Shown here: positions 41,249-51,215 of the stretch, one piece after another
How the letters are laid out: each line of letters opens with the position of its first letter
Numbering within the stretch: position 1 is the first letter of the stretch
Source: JACPYF01 sp964348695
GTDB lineage: Bacteria; Patescibacteriota; Saccharimonadia; Saccharimonadales; Saccharimonadaceae
NCBI GenBank assembly: GCA_964348695.1
Contig: CAYGDI010000004.1
Span: forward strand, 1-64,000
DNA: 64,000 bases
Direction: 5' to 3'
Made by a program: the position numbers and the translations under genes
The notes under the pieces: model-generated
What the model saw: the letters and a program-made list of their open reading frames with translations, nothing else
The model's database searches: none
What the model was told of the DNA's origin: nothing

Positions 41249-41710
41249 TCATGCTGATTGCAGTTTTTTCAGGACGTCTACAACTGCCTCGCCGTGACCA
41301 ATAGGCGTCGCTCGTCCAAAGACTTTTTGGACTTGTCCGTTTGGATCAATAACAAACGTCTTGCGCAATATTCCCTCACGTCCAAACATTTTTTTGCCCC
41401 ATGCACCATATGCCTCTATAGTCTTGGCTTCGGGATCGGATAGTAGCGTAAAATTCAAAGTGTGTTTAGCTTTGAATTTTTCATGACTACTGGCATCGTC
41501 TTTGGATACACCAACAACCTGCGCACCTAGGGCGGTTAGGTCATCTCTAGCATCTCGCAAGCTACAAGCTTGAGTGGTACAACCTGGCGTATCGTCTTTT
41601 GGATAAAAATAGAGTACCAGCCAGCTGCCTTTGTAGTCTTTTAGGCTATGGGTTTTGCCCGCTTCGTCAGTGAGAGAAAAATCTGGAGCTTGATATGGTA
41701 TGTCTTTCAT
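41249..41710 (-). CDS. bcp: Thiol peroxidase, Bcp/PrxQ type peroxiredoxin
   Basis: A 153-residue peroxiredoxin: APDFSLTDEAGKTHSLKDYKG, then FYPKDDTPGCTTQACSLRD with peroxidatic Cys about 44 and resolving Cys about 49 (CxxxxC, PrxQ class), and FGRATPIGHGEAV at the end. It reduces peroxides with thioredoxin-type donors. TATAAT (plus 41718-41723) lies 7 bases before the ATG, a leaderless arrangement. Confidence 0.95.
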   Translation of the reverse strand: MKDIPYQAPDFSLTDEAGKTHSLKDYKGSWLVLYFYPKDDTPGCTTQACSLRDARDDLTALGAQVVGVSKDDASSHEKFKAKHTLNFTLLSDPEAKTIEAYGAWGKKMFGREGILRKTFVIDPNGQVQKVFGRATPIGHGEAVVDVLKKLQSA

Positions 41711-41733
41711 AATAACAATTATACTCTAGTTCA

Positions 41734-43428
41734 CTATTTGTTGAGTAGGATATACGGCACTTGAGATACGTACTGACCTTGCATCGCTCTCACACTCCAC
41801 TCGCCAGACGTGAGTATATTGCCCTGCCAATTCCACCCACCCTGACCGCTCGTATTGAGCTGAATATAGGGCAGATACCTATCATACCCTGCCAGCTGGT
41901 TTTTGATGTGTGCAGTACAGTACGAGATAGGTGTACCACTACAGCCCGTCCCCAGTACACTTGTTGATGAAAACAAATGCTGGCTACCTGCACTACCCTG
42001 TTGTGATAGTTCGGGAGTAGTAGTCTGCGTATTGAGACTAGCTGCGATTCTGACGATTGCTTCAGCATTTACCACACCGTGGCCGTATGGCTCAGAATAT
42101 ACATGACCATTCATACCCGCAACTTTGGAGGCTGTGCCGTCCACGAGAGCTGTGATATCATCTACCGACGTATTTGGTCTGACAGATTTTACCAGAGCAG
42201 CGAGACTCGCAACGTATGGACTGGCGAAGGAAGTACCATACAATGTTCCAGTATACGAAGAAACTTGATTACTCTGCTGCCAAAATGGCGCAACGATCGT
42301 ACCTGAACCAGGTGCAACTACATCTAGGCTAGGGCCGTAGCTACTAAAACTGGCTCGCGTGTTACTAGAATTTGTCGCACCTACCGATATAACATGCTGG
42401 TTGAGCGCAGGGTATGCCATAGCGCCTGGCTGGCTAGGGTTGCAGCCGGACTCTAACCCCGTGCCACAATTACCTGCAGCAGCTACAACCACCACACCGT
42501 TCTGGTAGGCATAGTCAATAGCAGGCTGCAAAGCCGGGTCGAGACTGTATCCACCTAGGCTCATATTGATCACTTTTGCGCCTGTGTCAACAGCGTAGTA
42601 TATAGCGGCAACAACATCGCTCGTATACCCAGAACCGTCATCACTTAACACCTGAAGTGGCAGGATAGTGGTATCCCAACTAAGAGTCGCGCTGCCTTTT
42701 GCATTGTTGCCTGTTGCCCCAACAAGCCCCGCTACTTCCGTACCGTGAGCAACGCCTTGTCCTGTTGGATTTGACTGTCCAGCCTGTGGGCTATTATCTC
42801 GATCAACAAAATCCCAACCTCTATAATCATCGACATACCCGTTGTTATCATCGTCGCAATTATTGCTCGATTTGTTTTGAGCTGAACCACTCCAACATGC
42901 ATCACCAGGTTGCGTTTGACCTGACTCTAGTTGGTTGATAAACCATTGCTCTGTTAAATCTTCATGCTGCAGACCAAAACCTGTGTCAATAACTGCGACA
43001 GTCACATCACTACCAACTGCACTGTCCCAAGCACTTGGTGCAGACATTGCGTTGAGCGACCAGTTTGATTGAGCATACGGATCATTAGGTAGTCTGAGGG
43101 CGCTATAGTCGTATTCCTTTGTTATCGTCTTTTTTATCTGCGTTTGTTTAGGTGATGGATCAAATGCGACATTGTTATTTCCCTCAGTCATACCATCGTC
43201 CGACTTCTCGTCAGTAGAGTTGTTTTTTGATTGTTGCGGAGTGGTCGCTGGTTGACCGCCGATAGAATGTTGTTTGTCAATTTGTTTTGTGACTACAATA
43301 GCTGGGGGCTTGGTTGGAACTGTTGGCAGATCAAGAAATGAGACAGATACAATAGTCACAAAAATAGTACTCATACCGATCAATAGCAGAGGAGTTGTCT
43401 TTGAATGCTGCTTGTTCGATCTATTCAT
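41734..43428 (-). CDS. Secreted or anchored subtilisin-like serine protease (S8)
   Basis: A 564-residue protein. N-terminal hydrophobic segment (LLLIGMSTIFVTIVSVSFLDL) as signal or anchor, a Ser/Thr/Gln-rich linker, then the peptidase domain with Asp in VAVIDTGFG (about 143), His in HGTEVAGLVGA (about 226) and Ser in YGTSFASPYVASLAAL (about 396). The C-terminal 80 residues form a small Cys-containing domain ending QVPYILLNK. Likely acts on the cell surface, possibly on host or processed surface proteins. ATG 43428 is preferred to a TTG eight codons earlier; TATAGG lies 9 bases upstream. Confidence 0.9.
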   Translation of the reverse strand: MNRSNKQHSKTTPLLLIGMSTIFVTIVSVSFLDLPTVPTKPPAIVVTKQIDKQHSIGGQPATTPQQSKNNSTDEKSDDGMTEGNNNVAFDPSPKQTQIKKTITKEYDYSALRLPNDPYAQSNWSLNAMSAPSAWDSAVGSDVTVAVIDTGFGLQHEDLTEQWFINQLESGQTQPGDACWSGSAQNKSSNNCDDDNNGYVDDYRGWDFVDRDNSPQAGQSNPTGQGVAHGTEVAGLVGATGNNAKGSATLSWDTTILPLQVLSDDGSGYTSDVVAAIYYAVDTGAKVINMSLGGYSLDPALQPAIDYAYQNGVVVVAAAGNCGTGLESGCNPSQPGAMAYPALNQHVISVGATNSSNTRASFSSYGPSLDVVAPGSGTIVAPFWQQSNQVSSYTGTLYGTSFASPYVASLAALVKSVRPNTSVDDITALVDGTASKVAGMNGHVYSEPYGHGVVNAEAIVRIAASLNTQTTTPELSQQGSAGSQHLFSSTSVLGTGCSGTPISYCTAHIKNQLAGYDRYLPYIQLNTSGQGGWNWQGNILTSGEWSVRAMQGQYVSQVPYILLNK

Positions 43429-43528
43429 ACGCCCTATCCTATATCTTTCCAACTATATCTTGTTATTATAGCCTACTTTCAAAAACACCTGTAATCTGTT
43501 AAACTACTCTTTGTCTATACGACAATTC

Positions 43529-43604
43529 CGGGGTGTGGCGCAGTTGATAGCGCGCTCGGTTTGGGACCGAGAGGTCGAAGGTTTGAGTCCTTTCACCCCG
43601 ACCA
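43529..43604 (+). tRNA. tRNA-Pro(TGG)
   Basis: A 76-base cloverleaf with acceptor CGGGGTG/CACCCCG, D-arm GGCGCAGTTGATAGCGC, anticodon loop TTTGGGA (TGG), T-loop TTTGAGT and an encoded CCA. Confidence 0.92.
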
Positions 43605-43642
43605 ATTAAAGATACAGCTTTCATGGCTGTGTTTTTAATTGG
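43602..43642 (+). terminator. Terminator after tRNA-Pro
   Basis: CCAATTAAA of the tRNA end pairs with TTTTAATTGG; inner ATACAGC pairs with GGCTGT. The lower arms have the same sequence as in the tRNA-Arg terminator. Confidence 0.7.
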
Positions 43643-43755
43643 GCTGTGATCATAGATTTGCTTTGAGTCTGGCGAATTGATTTGACAATACGAAATTATT
43701 GGTTATGCTTGCTATTTATTGAGTACAAAAGTAGCATATAAAAAGAGGATATTAT

Positions 43756-44304
43756 ATGAGTAGAAGAGCAACATTCACATTTGAAAGTTCCCGACAACGA
43801 GGCTTTATCGGAGATAGTTTTGATCCTATAGAAGAAATAGATGCAATCGAAGAAGTTGCAGGCAAATCTTTTGAAGATCATCTCGAACACGCAGTAACTC
43901 AAGCACGAAAAGATTGTTGCGATAATCCAAACTGTGCACTAATTGCAGACTACAATATTTCTAATGAACACCAAGGAACTGTACCTCACCAAATGGCAGG
44001 TGGTCCAGACGAGGACGTTTATGGAACTGTAGCTAAAGTCACCGTAAGCTGTAATGCAAAATGCGTGGGTGAAACTAATTGTGTCAAGATGCTTTCAGAA
44101 CACCTTCAAGCTTTAGGGCCAGCATGTATAAAAGCCGTGCAAAATGCTGCAGAAAAAGAAGACGAGTTACTAGCAATAGCACAAAAAGAGGCAGATACTT
44201 TGATAGCCCCTGTAAAAAAAGAAGCTGAAAAAATAAAAGCAGCTGCCAAGCAAAATGCTGAAAAAGAAAGAGTAAAGACTTTTAAAAAAATACTTGGTAA
44301 TTAG
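43756..44304 (+). CDS. Hypothetical protein with Cys-rich middle and coiled-coil tail
   Basis: A 182-residue protein. The middle has six Cys (KDCCDNPNCA, SCNAKCVGETNCV), the C-terminal 50 residues are a Lys/Glu/Ala-rich helix (AIAQKEADTLIAPVKKEAEKIKAAA), and there is no signal peptide. GAGG lies 8 bases before the ATG. It resembles no family I know; the Cys pattern could bind a metal. It is monocistronic after tRNA-Pro and converges with the small membrane protein gene. Confidence 0.6.
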   Translation: MSRRATFTFESSRQRGFIGDSFDPIEEIDAIEEVAGKSFEDHLEHAVTQARKDCCDNPNCALIADYNISNEHQGTVPHQMAGGPDEDVYGTVAKVTVSCNAKCVGETNCVKMLSEHLQALGPACIKAVQNAAEKEDELLAIAQKEADTLIAPVKKEAEKIKAAAKQNAEKERVKTFKKILGN

Positions 44305-44307
44305 AGT

Positions 44308-44568
44308 TTACAAAAACAAATAATTTATCAAACCGAGTATAGTCACAATCGTCATAGCAACCGTGGTGACAAAAATACCGACCTGCCCTGCTTCGTGCCA
44401 TGCTTTCCATGCAGCATAAAACCAAAAAATCTGCGCGGCCAAAGTTAGGGTCAAGCCATATACAGGTAGTTTTAGTGATACTAGCAGCAGTCCTCCTACC
44501 GTCAGTGTCGGTAAGAGAACTTGTGTTGCTTTGTCAAAAAGCGAGGACTCTCTTTTTTTGTTTTTCAT
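44308..44568 (-). CDS. Small membrane protein downstream of RNase Y
   Basis: An 86-residue protein with three hydrophobic helices (VLLPTLTVGGLLLVSL, YGLTLTLAAQIFWFYAAW, GIFVTTVAMTIVTILGLINYLFL). Its ATG overlaps the rny stop (TAATG), so it is translationally coupled to rny. Function unknown. Confidence 0.7.
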   Translation of the reverse strand: MKNKKRESSLFDKATQVLLPTLTVGGLLLVSLKLPVYGLTLTLAAQIFWFYAAWKAWHEAGQVGIFVTTVAMTIVTILGLINYLFL

Positions 44569-46076
44569 TATTTTGCAAATTCGGTTGCACGAGTTTCACG
44601 TATCACGTTGACCTTGATCGTGCCTGGGTAGTTCATAGTACTCTCGATCTTGGTAGCAATATCACGAGCAAGTTTGATACTAGACAGATCGTCAATTTTC
44701 TCTGGCTTCACGATCACACGAACTTCACGACCAGCAGAGATAGCATATGCTTTGTCGATTCCGTCAAAACTGGTTGCAACGTTTTCGAGATCTTTCATAC
44801 GCTCAACAAAGTTTTCGGCAGAAATGTTGCGAGCACCTGGACGAGCGGCGCTCATGGCATCTACGATTCGGACTACGACTGCTTCTGGTGTCGTCGCTTC
44901 GATGTCGTCATGGTGTGCCTTGATCGCATGAGCGATCTCTTTAGACAAACCGTATTTTTCTGCAAGTTCTGCACCGATATGGTGATGTTTGCCTTCGATA
45001 CGGTGTGACACAGCTTTGCCGATATCGTGCAGTAGTGTTGCGGTTTTGACGGTACGAACATCTGCACCTATTTGCTCGGCTATCATGCCGGCGATTTGCG
45101 TCATTTCAGTCGAATGTTTGAGGACATTCTGACCATAGCTTGTTCGGTATTTTAGCTCACCTAATAGTCGTAAGAGTTCCTTTGGTATACCCACTACACC
45201 AACTTCACGTGCAGCATCTTCGCCTGCACGATCGACTTCTTTGTCGATTTGCTTTTTGGCTTTTTCAACTACTTCTTCAATACGAGCTGGGTGGACACGA
45301 CCGTCTTTCATCAGCATTTCTAGAGTCAACCGAGCAACCTGACGACGAATTGGATCGAAGCTCGAAAGTACTACCATGCCCGGGGTATCGTCTACCATGA
45401 AGTCCACACCAGTTGCACGTTGCAAGGCTTGGATATTGCGACCTTCCTTGCCGATAATACGGCCCTTCATTTCATCGTCGGTCAGCTTTATAGCTGTAAC
45501 TGTTCGTTCAGCAGTTACTTCGCTAGCCATACGTTCCATGGCGCTCAAGATCGCTGTTTGAGCTAACTCTTCTGCATCTTCTTGTGCTGTTTTTTGCAGT
45601 TTTACTACCAGACCTTTGAGGTCGTTTTTGATGTCTCGTTCAGTCATTTTTAGTAAATGTTCTTCGGCGTCTTTTTTACTCAGTTTGGCGACTTTTTCCA
45701 ATTTTGACTGTTGCTTTTCACGTATCTCACGAATCTCATTTTTGAGGCCTTCGACTTCGTCTTCGGATTTTCGTAATTTTTCACTACGCTTGTCTAGCTC
45801 GTCGAGTTTTTTGTCTAGATTTGTCTCTCTTTCTGCGATGCGTTCTTCTGTCTTTTTCTGCTCTTTTCGTAGCTGATTCATTTCTTTTGTAGCATCATCT
45901 GTGATCTTTAGTGCCTCTTCTTTTGCTTTTAGCACGATATCGCTCGCCTTGCTCTTTGCAGAAGCTATTGCTTTTTCAGCTTTGGCGGCAGCGTTTTTGT
46001 TTTTTGATTGGCTATACGCAAAAAATCCACCTGCGCCGAAGCCTGCTCCTACTAGAGCGAATAGTACCTCTAACAT
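44568..46076 (-). CDS. rny: Ribonuclease Y
   Basis: A 502-residue endoribonuclease that initiates mRNA decay at the membrane. N-terminal anchor helix (LFALVGAGFGAGGFFAY), a coiled coil of about 150 residues, a KH domain with GRIIGKEGRNIQ, and an HD domain with TLLHDIGKAVSH and HHDD. The length and order match the family. A purine-rich GAAGGGAAGG precedes the ATG. The downstream membrane gene may be regulated with it. Confidence 0.96.
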   Translation of the reverse strand: MLEVLFALVGAGFGAGGFFAYSQSKNKNAAAKAEKAIASAKSKASDIVLKAKEEALKITDDATKEMNQLRKEQKKTEERIAERETNLDKKLDELDKRSEKLRKSEDEVEGLKNEIREIREKQQSKLEKVAKLSKKDAEEHLLKMTERDIKNDLKGLVVKLQKTAQEDAEELAQTAILSAMERMASEVTAERTVTAIKLTDDEMKGRIIGKEGRNIQALQRATGVDFMVDDTPGMVVLSSFDPIRRQVARLTLEMLMKDGRVHPARIEEVVEKAKKQIDKEVDRAGEDAAREVGVVGIPKELLRLLGELKYRTSYGQNVLKHSTEMTQIAGMIAEQIGADVRTVKTATLLHDIGKAVSHRIEGKHHHIGAELAEKYGLSKEIAHAIKAHHDDIEATTPEAVVVRIVDAMSAARPGARNISAENFVERMKDLENVATSFDGIDKAYAISAGREVRVIVKPEKIDDLSSIKLARDIATKIESTMNYPGTIKVNVIRETRATEFAK

Positions 46077-46293
46077 ATCATCAAACCTTCCCTTCTATTG
46101 TTTCAAGAGAAATCATATATGCAAAAAAGCTAAAGTTCGGACGCTTTAGGAGTCTGTTCTCAGAGATGTATCAACTTTTGGTGTACTCACTATTTCTCGC
46201 ATTTACGGTCTCACTAACGAAACATATTTTTCAATTACTAACACCATCTATTGTAGTACCTTTGCCGTAGCTATGGCAATAGAAATATGACTA

Positions 46294-47250
46294 TTATGAC
46301 AGCTCTTTTGCCAGTGTTTTAAATCGTGCTTTCCAAGATTGCATAGCAGTCGGTGACGCACAGCTGAGGTGGGCACCACCTGCTATTAACTCGACTGCCA
46401 TATTAGGGCTGTCCGCAAAAATCTCTTGCCAATTTTCACCCTGACTCATAATATCTCCCCGAAATGCTGTCACATGACCCACGCTATCACGTGGCATTTT
46501 AGCAGCCTCTTGTCCTGCGACTCCACTCATCAAATGTGGCGCGCTGGCCAAATGATTGATGATACTTTTTGGTCGAACACTCAGTGATGCAGGATAATGT
46601 TTTAGTGTAGCTAGTGGCAATTCCAACACATGCCTCAATGTGCTGAGTTCGGAAATAGGCAAGCGTGCATGCTGCAACAGTTGTTTGGCTCGCAGATTTT
46701 CTGGGTAGCAAGGAGCAATATAGTCACCATATATTACCTCACTTCCATACTCTTCCGCCTGTGCAGCCAACGAAAAACCGATCATTGCACCCCTGGATAC
46801 GCCTATGGCGATCCTTTTTTCAGTGTCCCGATCGTGTAACCGAGCTGTTGCTTCTGCAATCAAAAGCTGGTTCGCTGCGCTAGCACGAATGTCGGGATTC
46901 AGTACTATATCGCGCTCCGCACTGACTAGATCAACTTCGAAACCTAGTTTGGCCAAATTGCGTGCCATATGCGTATTGAACCCCGACATTTCAGTCATCC
47001 ACGGAACTGTCATAGTGACAGGTATATTAGTTGCCACAAGATGAGGCGAAAACGACTGCACATCGTAGCTATGGCCATCTTTCATATTGACACGACGTAG
47101 TACATATCGAACTAGATCATCGCGTGTTTCGTTCCTTTTTTCGATACTATGTATACCCGCTTTGTCCTGAGAAACAAAAAGATCCTCGCCATTACGAGGA
47201 TCCTGACCGCTCTCTACGGCCACTGCTTCTTGTAGTACCGCAGCTTTCAT
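46294..47250 (-). CDS. Alpha/beta hydrolase-like protein
   Basis: A 318-residue protein. Nucleophile elbow IAIGVSRGAMIGFSL (Ser about 168), an upstream strand region TVPWMTEMSGFNTHMARNLAKLGFEVDLV typical of the hydrolase core, and a late His in IAGGAHLSC. No signal peptide is evident. The substrate is unknown. TACAAT lies 10 bases before the ATG. Confidence 0.7.
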   Translation of the reverse strand: MKAAVLQEAVAVESGQDPRNGEDLFVSQDKAGIHSIEKRNETRDDLVRYVLRRVNMKDGHSYDVQSFSPHLVATNIPVTMTVPWMTEMSGFNTHMARNLAKLGFEVDLVSAERDIVLNPDIRASAANQLLIAEATARLHDRDTEKRIAIGVSRGAMIGFSLAAQAEEYGSEVIYGDYIAPCYPENLRAKQLLQHARLPISELSTLRHVLELPLATLKHYPASLSVRPKSIINHLASAPHLMSGVAGQEAAKMPRDSVGHVTAFRGDIMSQGENWQEIFADSPNMAVELIAGGAHLSCASPTAMQSWKARFKTLAKELS

Positions 47251-47359
47251 AATAAATTACATTGTAAAACAAATCACCGTATTTGTATATTCTTGTGGTT
47301 ATTCATGGTTGTGGTGTTTTGGGGTTGTAGGGCTATGCAGGTGGTGTTTGTCTTGCCTT

Positions 47360-47459
47360 NNNNNNNNNNNNNNNNNNNNNNNNNNNNNNNNNNNNNNNNN
47401 NNNNNNNNNNNNNNNNNNNNNNNNNNNNNNNNNNNNNNNNNNNNNNNNNNNNNNNNNNN
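47360..47459. other. Assembly gap (100 N)
   Basis: Exactly one hundred N, the usual placeholder for a gap of unknown length. It lies inside the 3' part of the SGNH protein gene, so any translation across it is meaningless. Confidence 0.97.
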
Positions 47460-50289
47460 GACATGTATTGGTGTTTTTGGCTTCTTGCTTGAACTTTCGT
47501 AGTGTGTTTTGTTTTATAACCTTTAGTGATCTAGGGGTAAATTGAACACAACCGTTATAACTTGTACGAATACTTACGTGCGGTACTTTGTTATCATCTA
47601 TCCAGAAATGAGCTGGTGTTCCTGAATTTTTATCTGTAGTACTTTGTGAAACTATCGCCCAGCCATCACCATCGGGATCGTAGTCACCCGATATATTCGT
47701 AATGTTTGTTGCATTGACGTTGCGCTCGATGTAGATATGCTCTGGGTTTTCATTGTTGGTGCTATTACCGTTCCGTACTCTGTATGGCGCATCGAAACCT
47801 ATAAACGAGTCGCACATATCGTCGATACCGTCATTGTCTTCGTCAATACCAATCGGGGTTATGAACAAGCAGTGGTCTGATATATCTTCGATGCCATCCT
47901 CATCGATATCCTGTGCGTTAGGCCCTTTTACTAAAATATCTTGATAGATTTCGATAGGCTCACCGGAATAACTCTCGCCTGTCACTACTAATGTATGAAA
48001 ACCTGCAGAAACAGATTGTGGGATACTTGCTGCAACATCAAGAGAACCTTCGTCATCTGCGATGAAGCTACCTATACTAGTAGGGCTAGAATGAACCGAT
48101 ACGTCTACACTACTGCCAGAGCTAAATGTAAAATCATCGAGACTAATGTCAAAAGCTTGGGTTTTTGTTTGTTCGCTACCGAGTGTCAGTTGTACGTTTT
48201 TTATATTATTTACAGTAGGGTAGAGATCCATAGACGATGAAAAATATTCTGAAGGATTTGGCACGAGAGTAGAGGGCTGAGGGTCATACTCGTAAGGATA
48301 CGTGGATAGTGTATCTATACCGAGAAAATCTTGTACCTTTTCGGCAATTTTTTGATGACCTGCTGCGTTTGGGTGAAATGCTTGATAGTATGATCCATCA
48401 TTAAAATAGCCCACGTCAGCTATCCCAGAAGTGTAAGATCCACCCAGATCACATATACGTCCACCCTCTAGGCTATCAAATATATCAATATATTCCAGAC
48501 CTGTAGCCTGAGTAGCAGTCTGAATGACACTGTTCATATACCTGATAGATTCGTCAATGAGCTGTTTTTCAACAGCATTCAGATATCCTCCGTCCCTAAA
48601 ACATGTTAAGGTACCGTCCGGATTGATAAACGACGGATATCCTAGAACATATATTTTTGTGTTAGGTGAAGCGCTGCGTAGTTCTGCGTACAGTTTTTTC
48701 AAAACATAAAATTGATTTTGTATCTCAAATCCCAACTTTGCCCTGCTTTCGACATTGTCAACATACTCGCAAATATAAACCTGGTCTGTATTCGCTGCAC
48801 ATTTTTTTATTTTTTCTCCAAAACCAACATCATTACCACCAGCAGTCAGTGTTATAGCTTTTGGCTGATATTTCTTCACAAATCTTATCTGCTCTACTCG
48901 ACCTGGGACAAAATCTACAATAGCATCACCTTGCCACTGTAACCTAGTATTTGCATCGAGAGTCTTCAGTCTGTCACTTTGGCCATAGTAGTTTGTTTTA
49001 TAGGTCATATCTGTACTTTTTGCACCAGAACATGCGACTGATTGCATACTATCTTCATCGATCCCAAAGTGAGCTCGCAATTTGAACGGATACGAACGTG
49101 TACTAATATGACATTTTTCTTCTGGCAAGCCGTCTCCTCCGGCATCGTTCGTGAGCGGCAGGTAATAGGTATGCCCATCTGACTGCTTGTCCGTATCCCC
49201 CTCACCACTACTATACGAATCTCCCAGGGCAAGGTAGTCCAGCTGGGACTGGGTTGGTTGGTAGCCTGCTGCGCGTAAAGTCACCCAAGCATTGTCGCTA
49301 GGATATTGGCCGACAGCGTACACGCGCAACTCTCCTGCCTGATCTTGAGAAAATTCGGCATTGACGCCATATTTGAACCCTGTGATCGACTCGCTCATGA
49401 CAGGCCTAAGGTAGGTTTTTGGGCATTCGTTGGCCAGATACTGAATATCCTCTATTTGCTGATCTGTAGGGCTATCACCACATTCGTCCGGTATGGAAAA
49501 TGCCATAATGTCGGTATTGTACCCACTCATGACGACCTGTTGCCCATCGTTGGAAACCGAAAAATGCGTCCACGGAGTCACTGACCCGGAGTTGTAAGAA
49601 TATGAATGTGACGAAAACCGTTTGATAGAAAAGGTTTCTAAATCTAACCTGAACATACCCCTGTTTTTAGGCTCGAACACTAGCCATTTTTCGTTTTCTG
49701 ATACACCAAAACTATCGTACGCCCAACCTATCGGCACGGGATTTGCTAGAGATTCGGTAAAAGTATAGTTGGCTTGATATGTTTTCGGCACATATTCAAT
49801 CGCTGTTCCTAGGTCGTTGGTGAGTTTTTGTAGATTGTAGGAAAAGTTTTTGTATACTTTGAGCACTCTATGGTAGGCACTATTGTGTGTCTGCATAGCT
49901 ACCAGGGTGTCTGTGTGTGGCAAATACATACAGTTTTTGTACCCACTACAGAATCCTAGTAGTTTGTACATCTTCTGATCGTAGCCTAGAGAAACAACTG
50001 GCATACCATAGTCTGTCATACCAAAACGCAGACTACCGCCTGATGTTATACAGGTATTTTGTAGTGCTGTATCACCTGCTACGGTGATTTTTTGAGGAAA
50101 TTCGCAGTTCCATGGCTCGGTCGTAGCGGCCACTTTTTTGGCAACAGATGGAGGAGAAGATGTCCAGGAAAAATCTTGCGCCCTAACATTACCCACAGCC
50201 CAAAAAAGACTGACAAAAAGCAGTAGGAACACAAGCCATTTTATTCCTAACATACTATTTTGCCCTATGCTCGCAGTCAGACCTCGCAT
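47460..50289 (-). CDS. Secreted SGNH/GDSL hydrolase with thrombospondin-type repeats (3' end lost in gap)
   Basis: At least 943 residues are visible. Signal peptide WLVFLLLFVSLFWAVGNVRA at about 19-38. A beta-rich N-terminal region of about 300 residues is followed by the SGNH domain with block I YLALGDSYSSGEGD, block III TLTAGGNDVGFG and block V FHPNAAGHQKIAEKV. Further on are beta-sandwich repeats and a Ca-binding type 3 repeat (DIDEDGIEDISDHC ... GIDEDNDGIDDMCDSF). It probably acts as an extracellular esterase on lipids or acylated glycans. The true C-terminus is unknown because of the N gap; sequence left of the gap (47281-47359) may belong to it. Confidence 0.82.
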
Positions 50290-50334
50290 AATGCTGTCAG
50301 TGTAATACAGATACGGGTTTCGAACAATACCAAG

Positions 50335-50724
50335 CTATTTTCTAGCTTGAGTGATGTGTGGTGGAGCACCATATTCGGGCAAAACTATTTTGTCATTTTC
50401 GCCACTGACGAGTCGCTGTTGAGTAACTATTAGCCAATCATCCCTGGTAGCACCAACGATCGGAATATCCAGGCTACTAGCCAAAGTATTCATGACAGTC
50501 ACACCAATACGCAGCCCAGTGAAACTACCAGGACCACGAAATACTGCCAACCCTGTGAGACTAGAAAATGCTGTATCATTTTCCTGCAAAAAAGCTTCTA
50601 TCGTACCTAGCAGCTCTTTTGCCAGGCGCCGTTCGGCGAGCCAGTCTTTTTGCGCTGCTACTTTGCCGTCCTTTAGTAGATACATCTTACATGTAGGTGT
50701 AGATGTATCTAATGCCAATATCAT
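50335..50724 (-). CDS. tsaB: tRNA threonylcarbamoyladenosine protein TsaB, short form
   Basis: A 129-residue protein matching only the N-terminal half of TsaB: ILALDTSTPTCKMYL, then FRGPGSFTGLRIGVTVMNTLASSLDIPIVG. Usual TsaB is about 220 residues with a second ASKHA lobe. TsaB scaffolds TsaD and TsaE in making t6A37 of tRNAs. It follows tsaE with a 4-base overlap, so the pairing supports the call. The C-terminal lobe is missing, not frameshifted: the gene ends cleanly and no remaining TsaB sequence follows. Confidence 0.85.
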   Translation of the reverse strand: MILALDTSTPTCKMYLLKDGKVAAQKDWLAERRLAKELLGTIEAFLQENDTAFSSLTGLAVFRGPGSFTGLRIGVTVMNTLASSLDIPIVGATRDDWLIVTQQRLVSGENDKIVLPEYGAPPHITQARK

Positions 50725-51143
50725 ATATCAATCCCTTCTATTGTGACTTCACGTTCATGCTCACCTATTGATCGCAAATAAATACTAATATGATCTGGAG
50801 GTAAAACACCTTTGACAGTATCCGCCCACTCGACGACCACGATAGCATTGTCAATGTGTAATGATTCTTCTAGATCATAGCTGATGAGCCCAGGTTCGGA
50901 CAATCGGTAAAAATCATAATGATGCAGCTCTTTTTCGCTACCCTCGTATTTGCAAAAAATAGTGTAGCTAGGACTCTGAATAGTCTCCGCTACACCGAGA
51001 CCCCTGCCGATGCCTTTTACCAGCGTTGTCTTGCCAGCACCTACATCTCCTATAAGTTCAATCACGGCATTGCTACTCAGATTTTGAGCTAGTTTGACAC
51101 CTAGTTGTTTCATGGATTTTTCGGATACTACGTTAAACTTCAT
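50721..51143 (-). CDS. tsaE: tRNA threonylcarbamoyladenosine biosynthesis ATPase TsaE
   Basis: A 140-residue P-loop ATPase: VIELIGDVGAGKTTLVKGI, SPSYTIFCKYEG, LHHYDFYRL and VVVEWAD match TsaE (YjeE). It drives the t6A complex cycle. TATAAT (plus 51150-51155) is exactly 6 bases before the ATG at 51143, fixing the start 13 codons after an upstream in-frame ATG and implying a leaderless mRNA for tsaE-tsaB. Confidence 0.93.
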   Translation of the reverse strand: MKFNVVSEKSMKQLGVKLAQNLSSNAVIELIGDVGAGKTTLVKGIGRGLGVAETIQSPSYTIFCKYEGSEKELHHYDFYRLSEPGLISYDLEESLHIDNAIVVVEWADTVKGVLPPDHISIYLRSIGEHEREVTIEGIDI

Positions 51144-51215
51144 TCTTCTATTATAGCCATACAATATACCCTGGTAAAACACTACGCTTACGTTTATAAT
51201 TTTAAGGGTAATAAT

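Noticed and set aside
44400..45067. Long open frames antisense to rny
   Set aside because: They are shadows of a well-conserved gene; no promoter or conserved protein features.
47299..47502. Open frames running through the 100-N block, including a Pro/His-rich tail for the SGNH protein
   Set aside because: The N block has unknown length, so frames on the two sides cannot be joined.
50335..50724. tsaB as a frameshifted pseudogene
   Set aside because: The sequence after its stop shows no remaining TsaB in any frame, so it is a natural short form rather than a broken gene.
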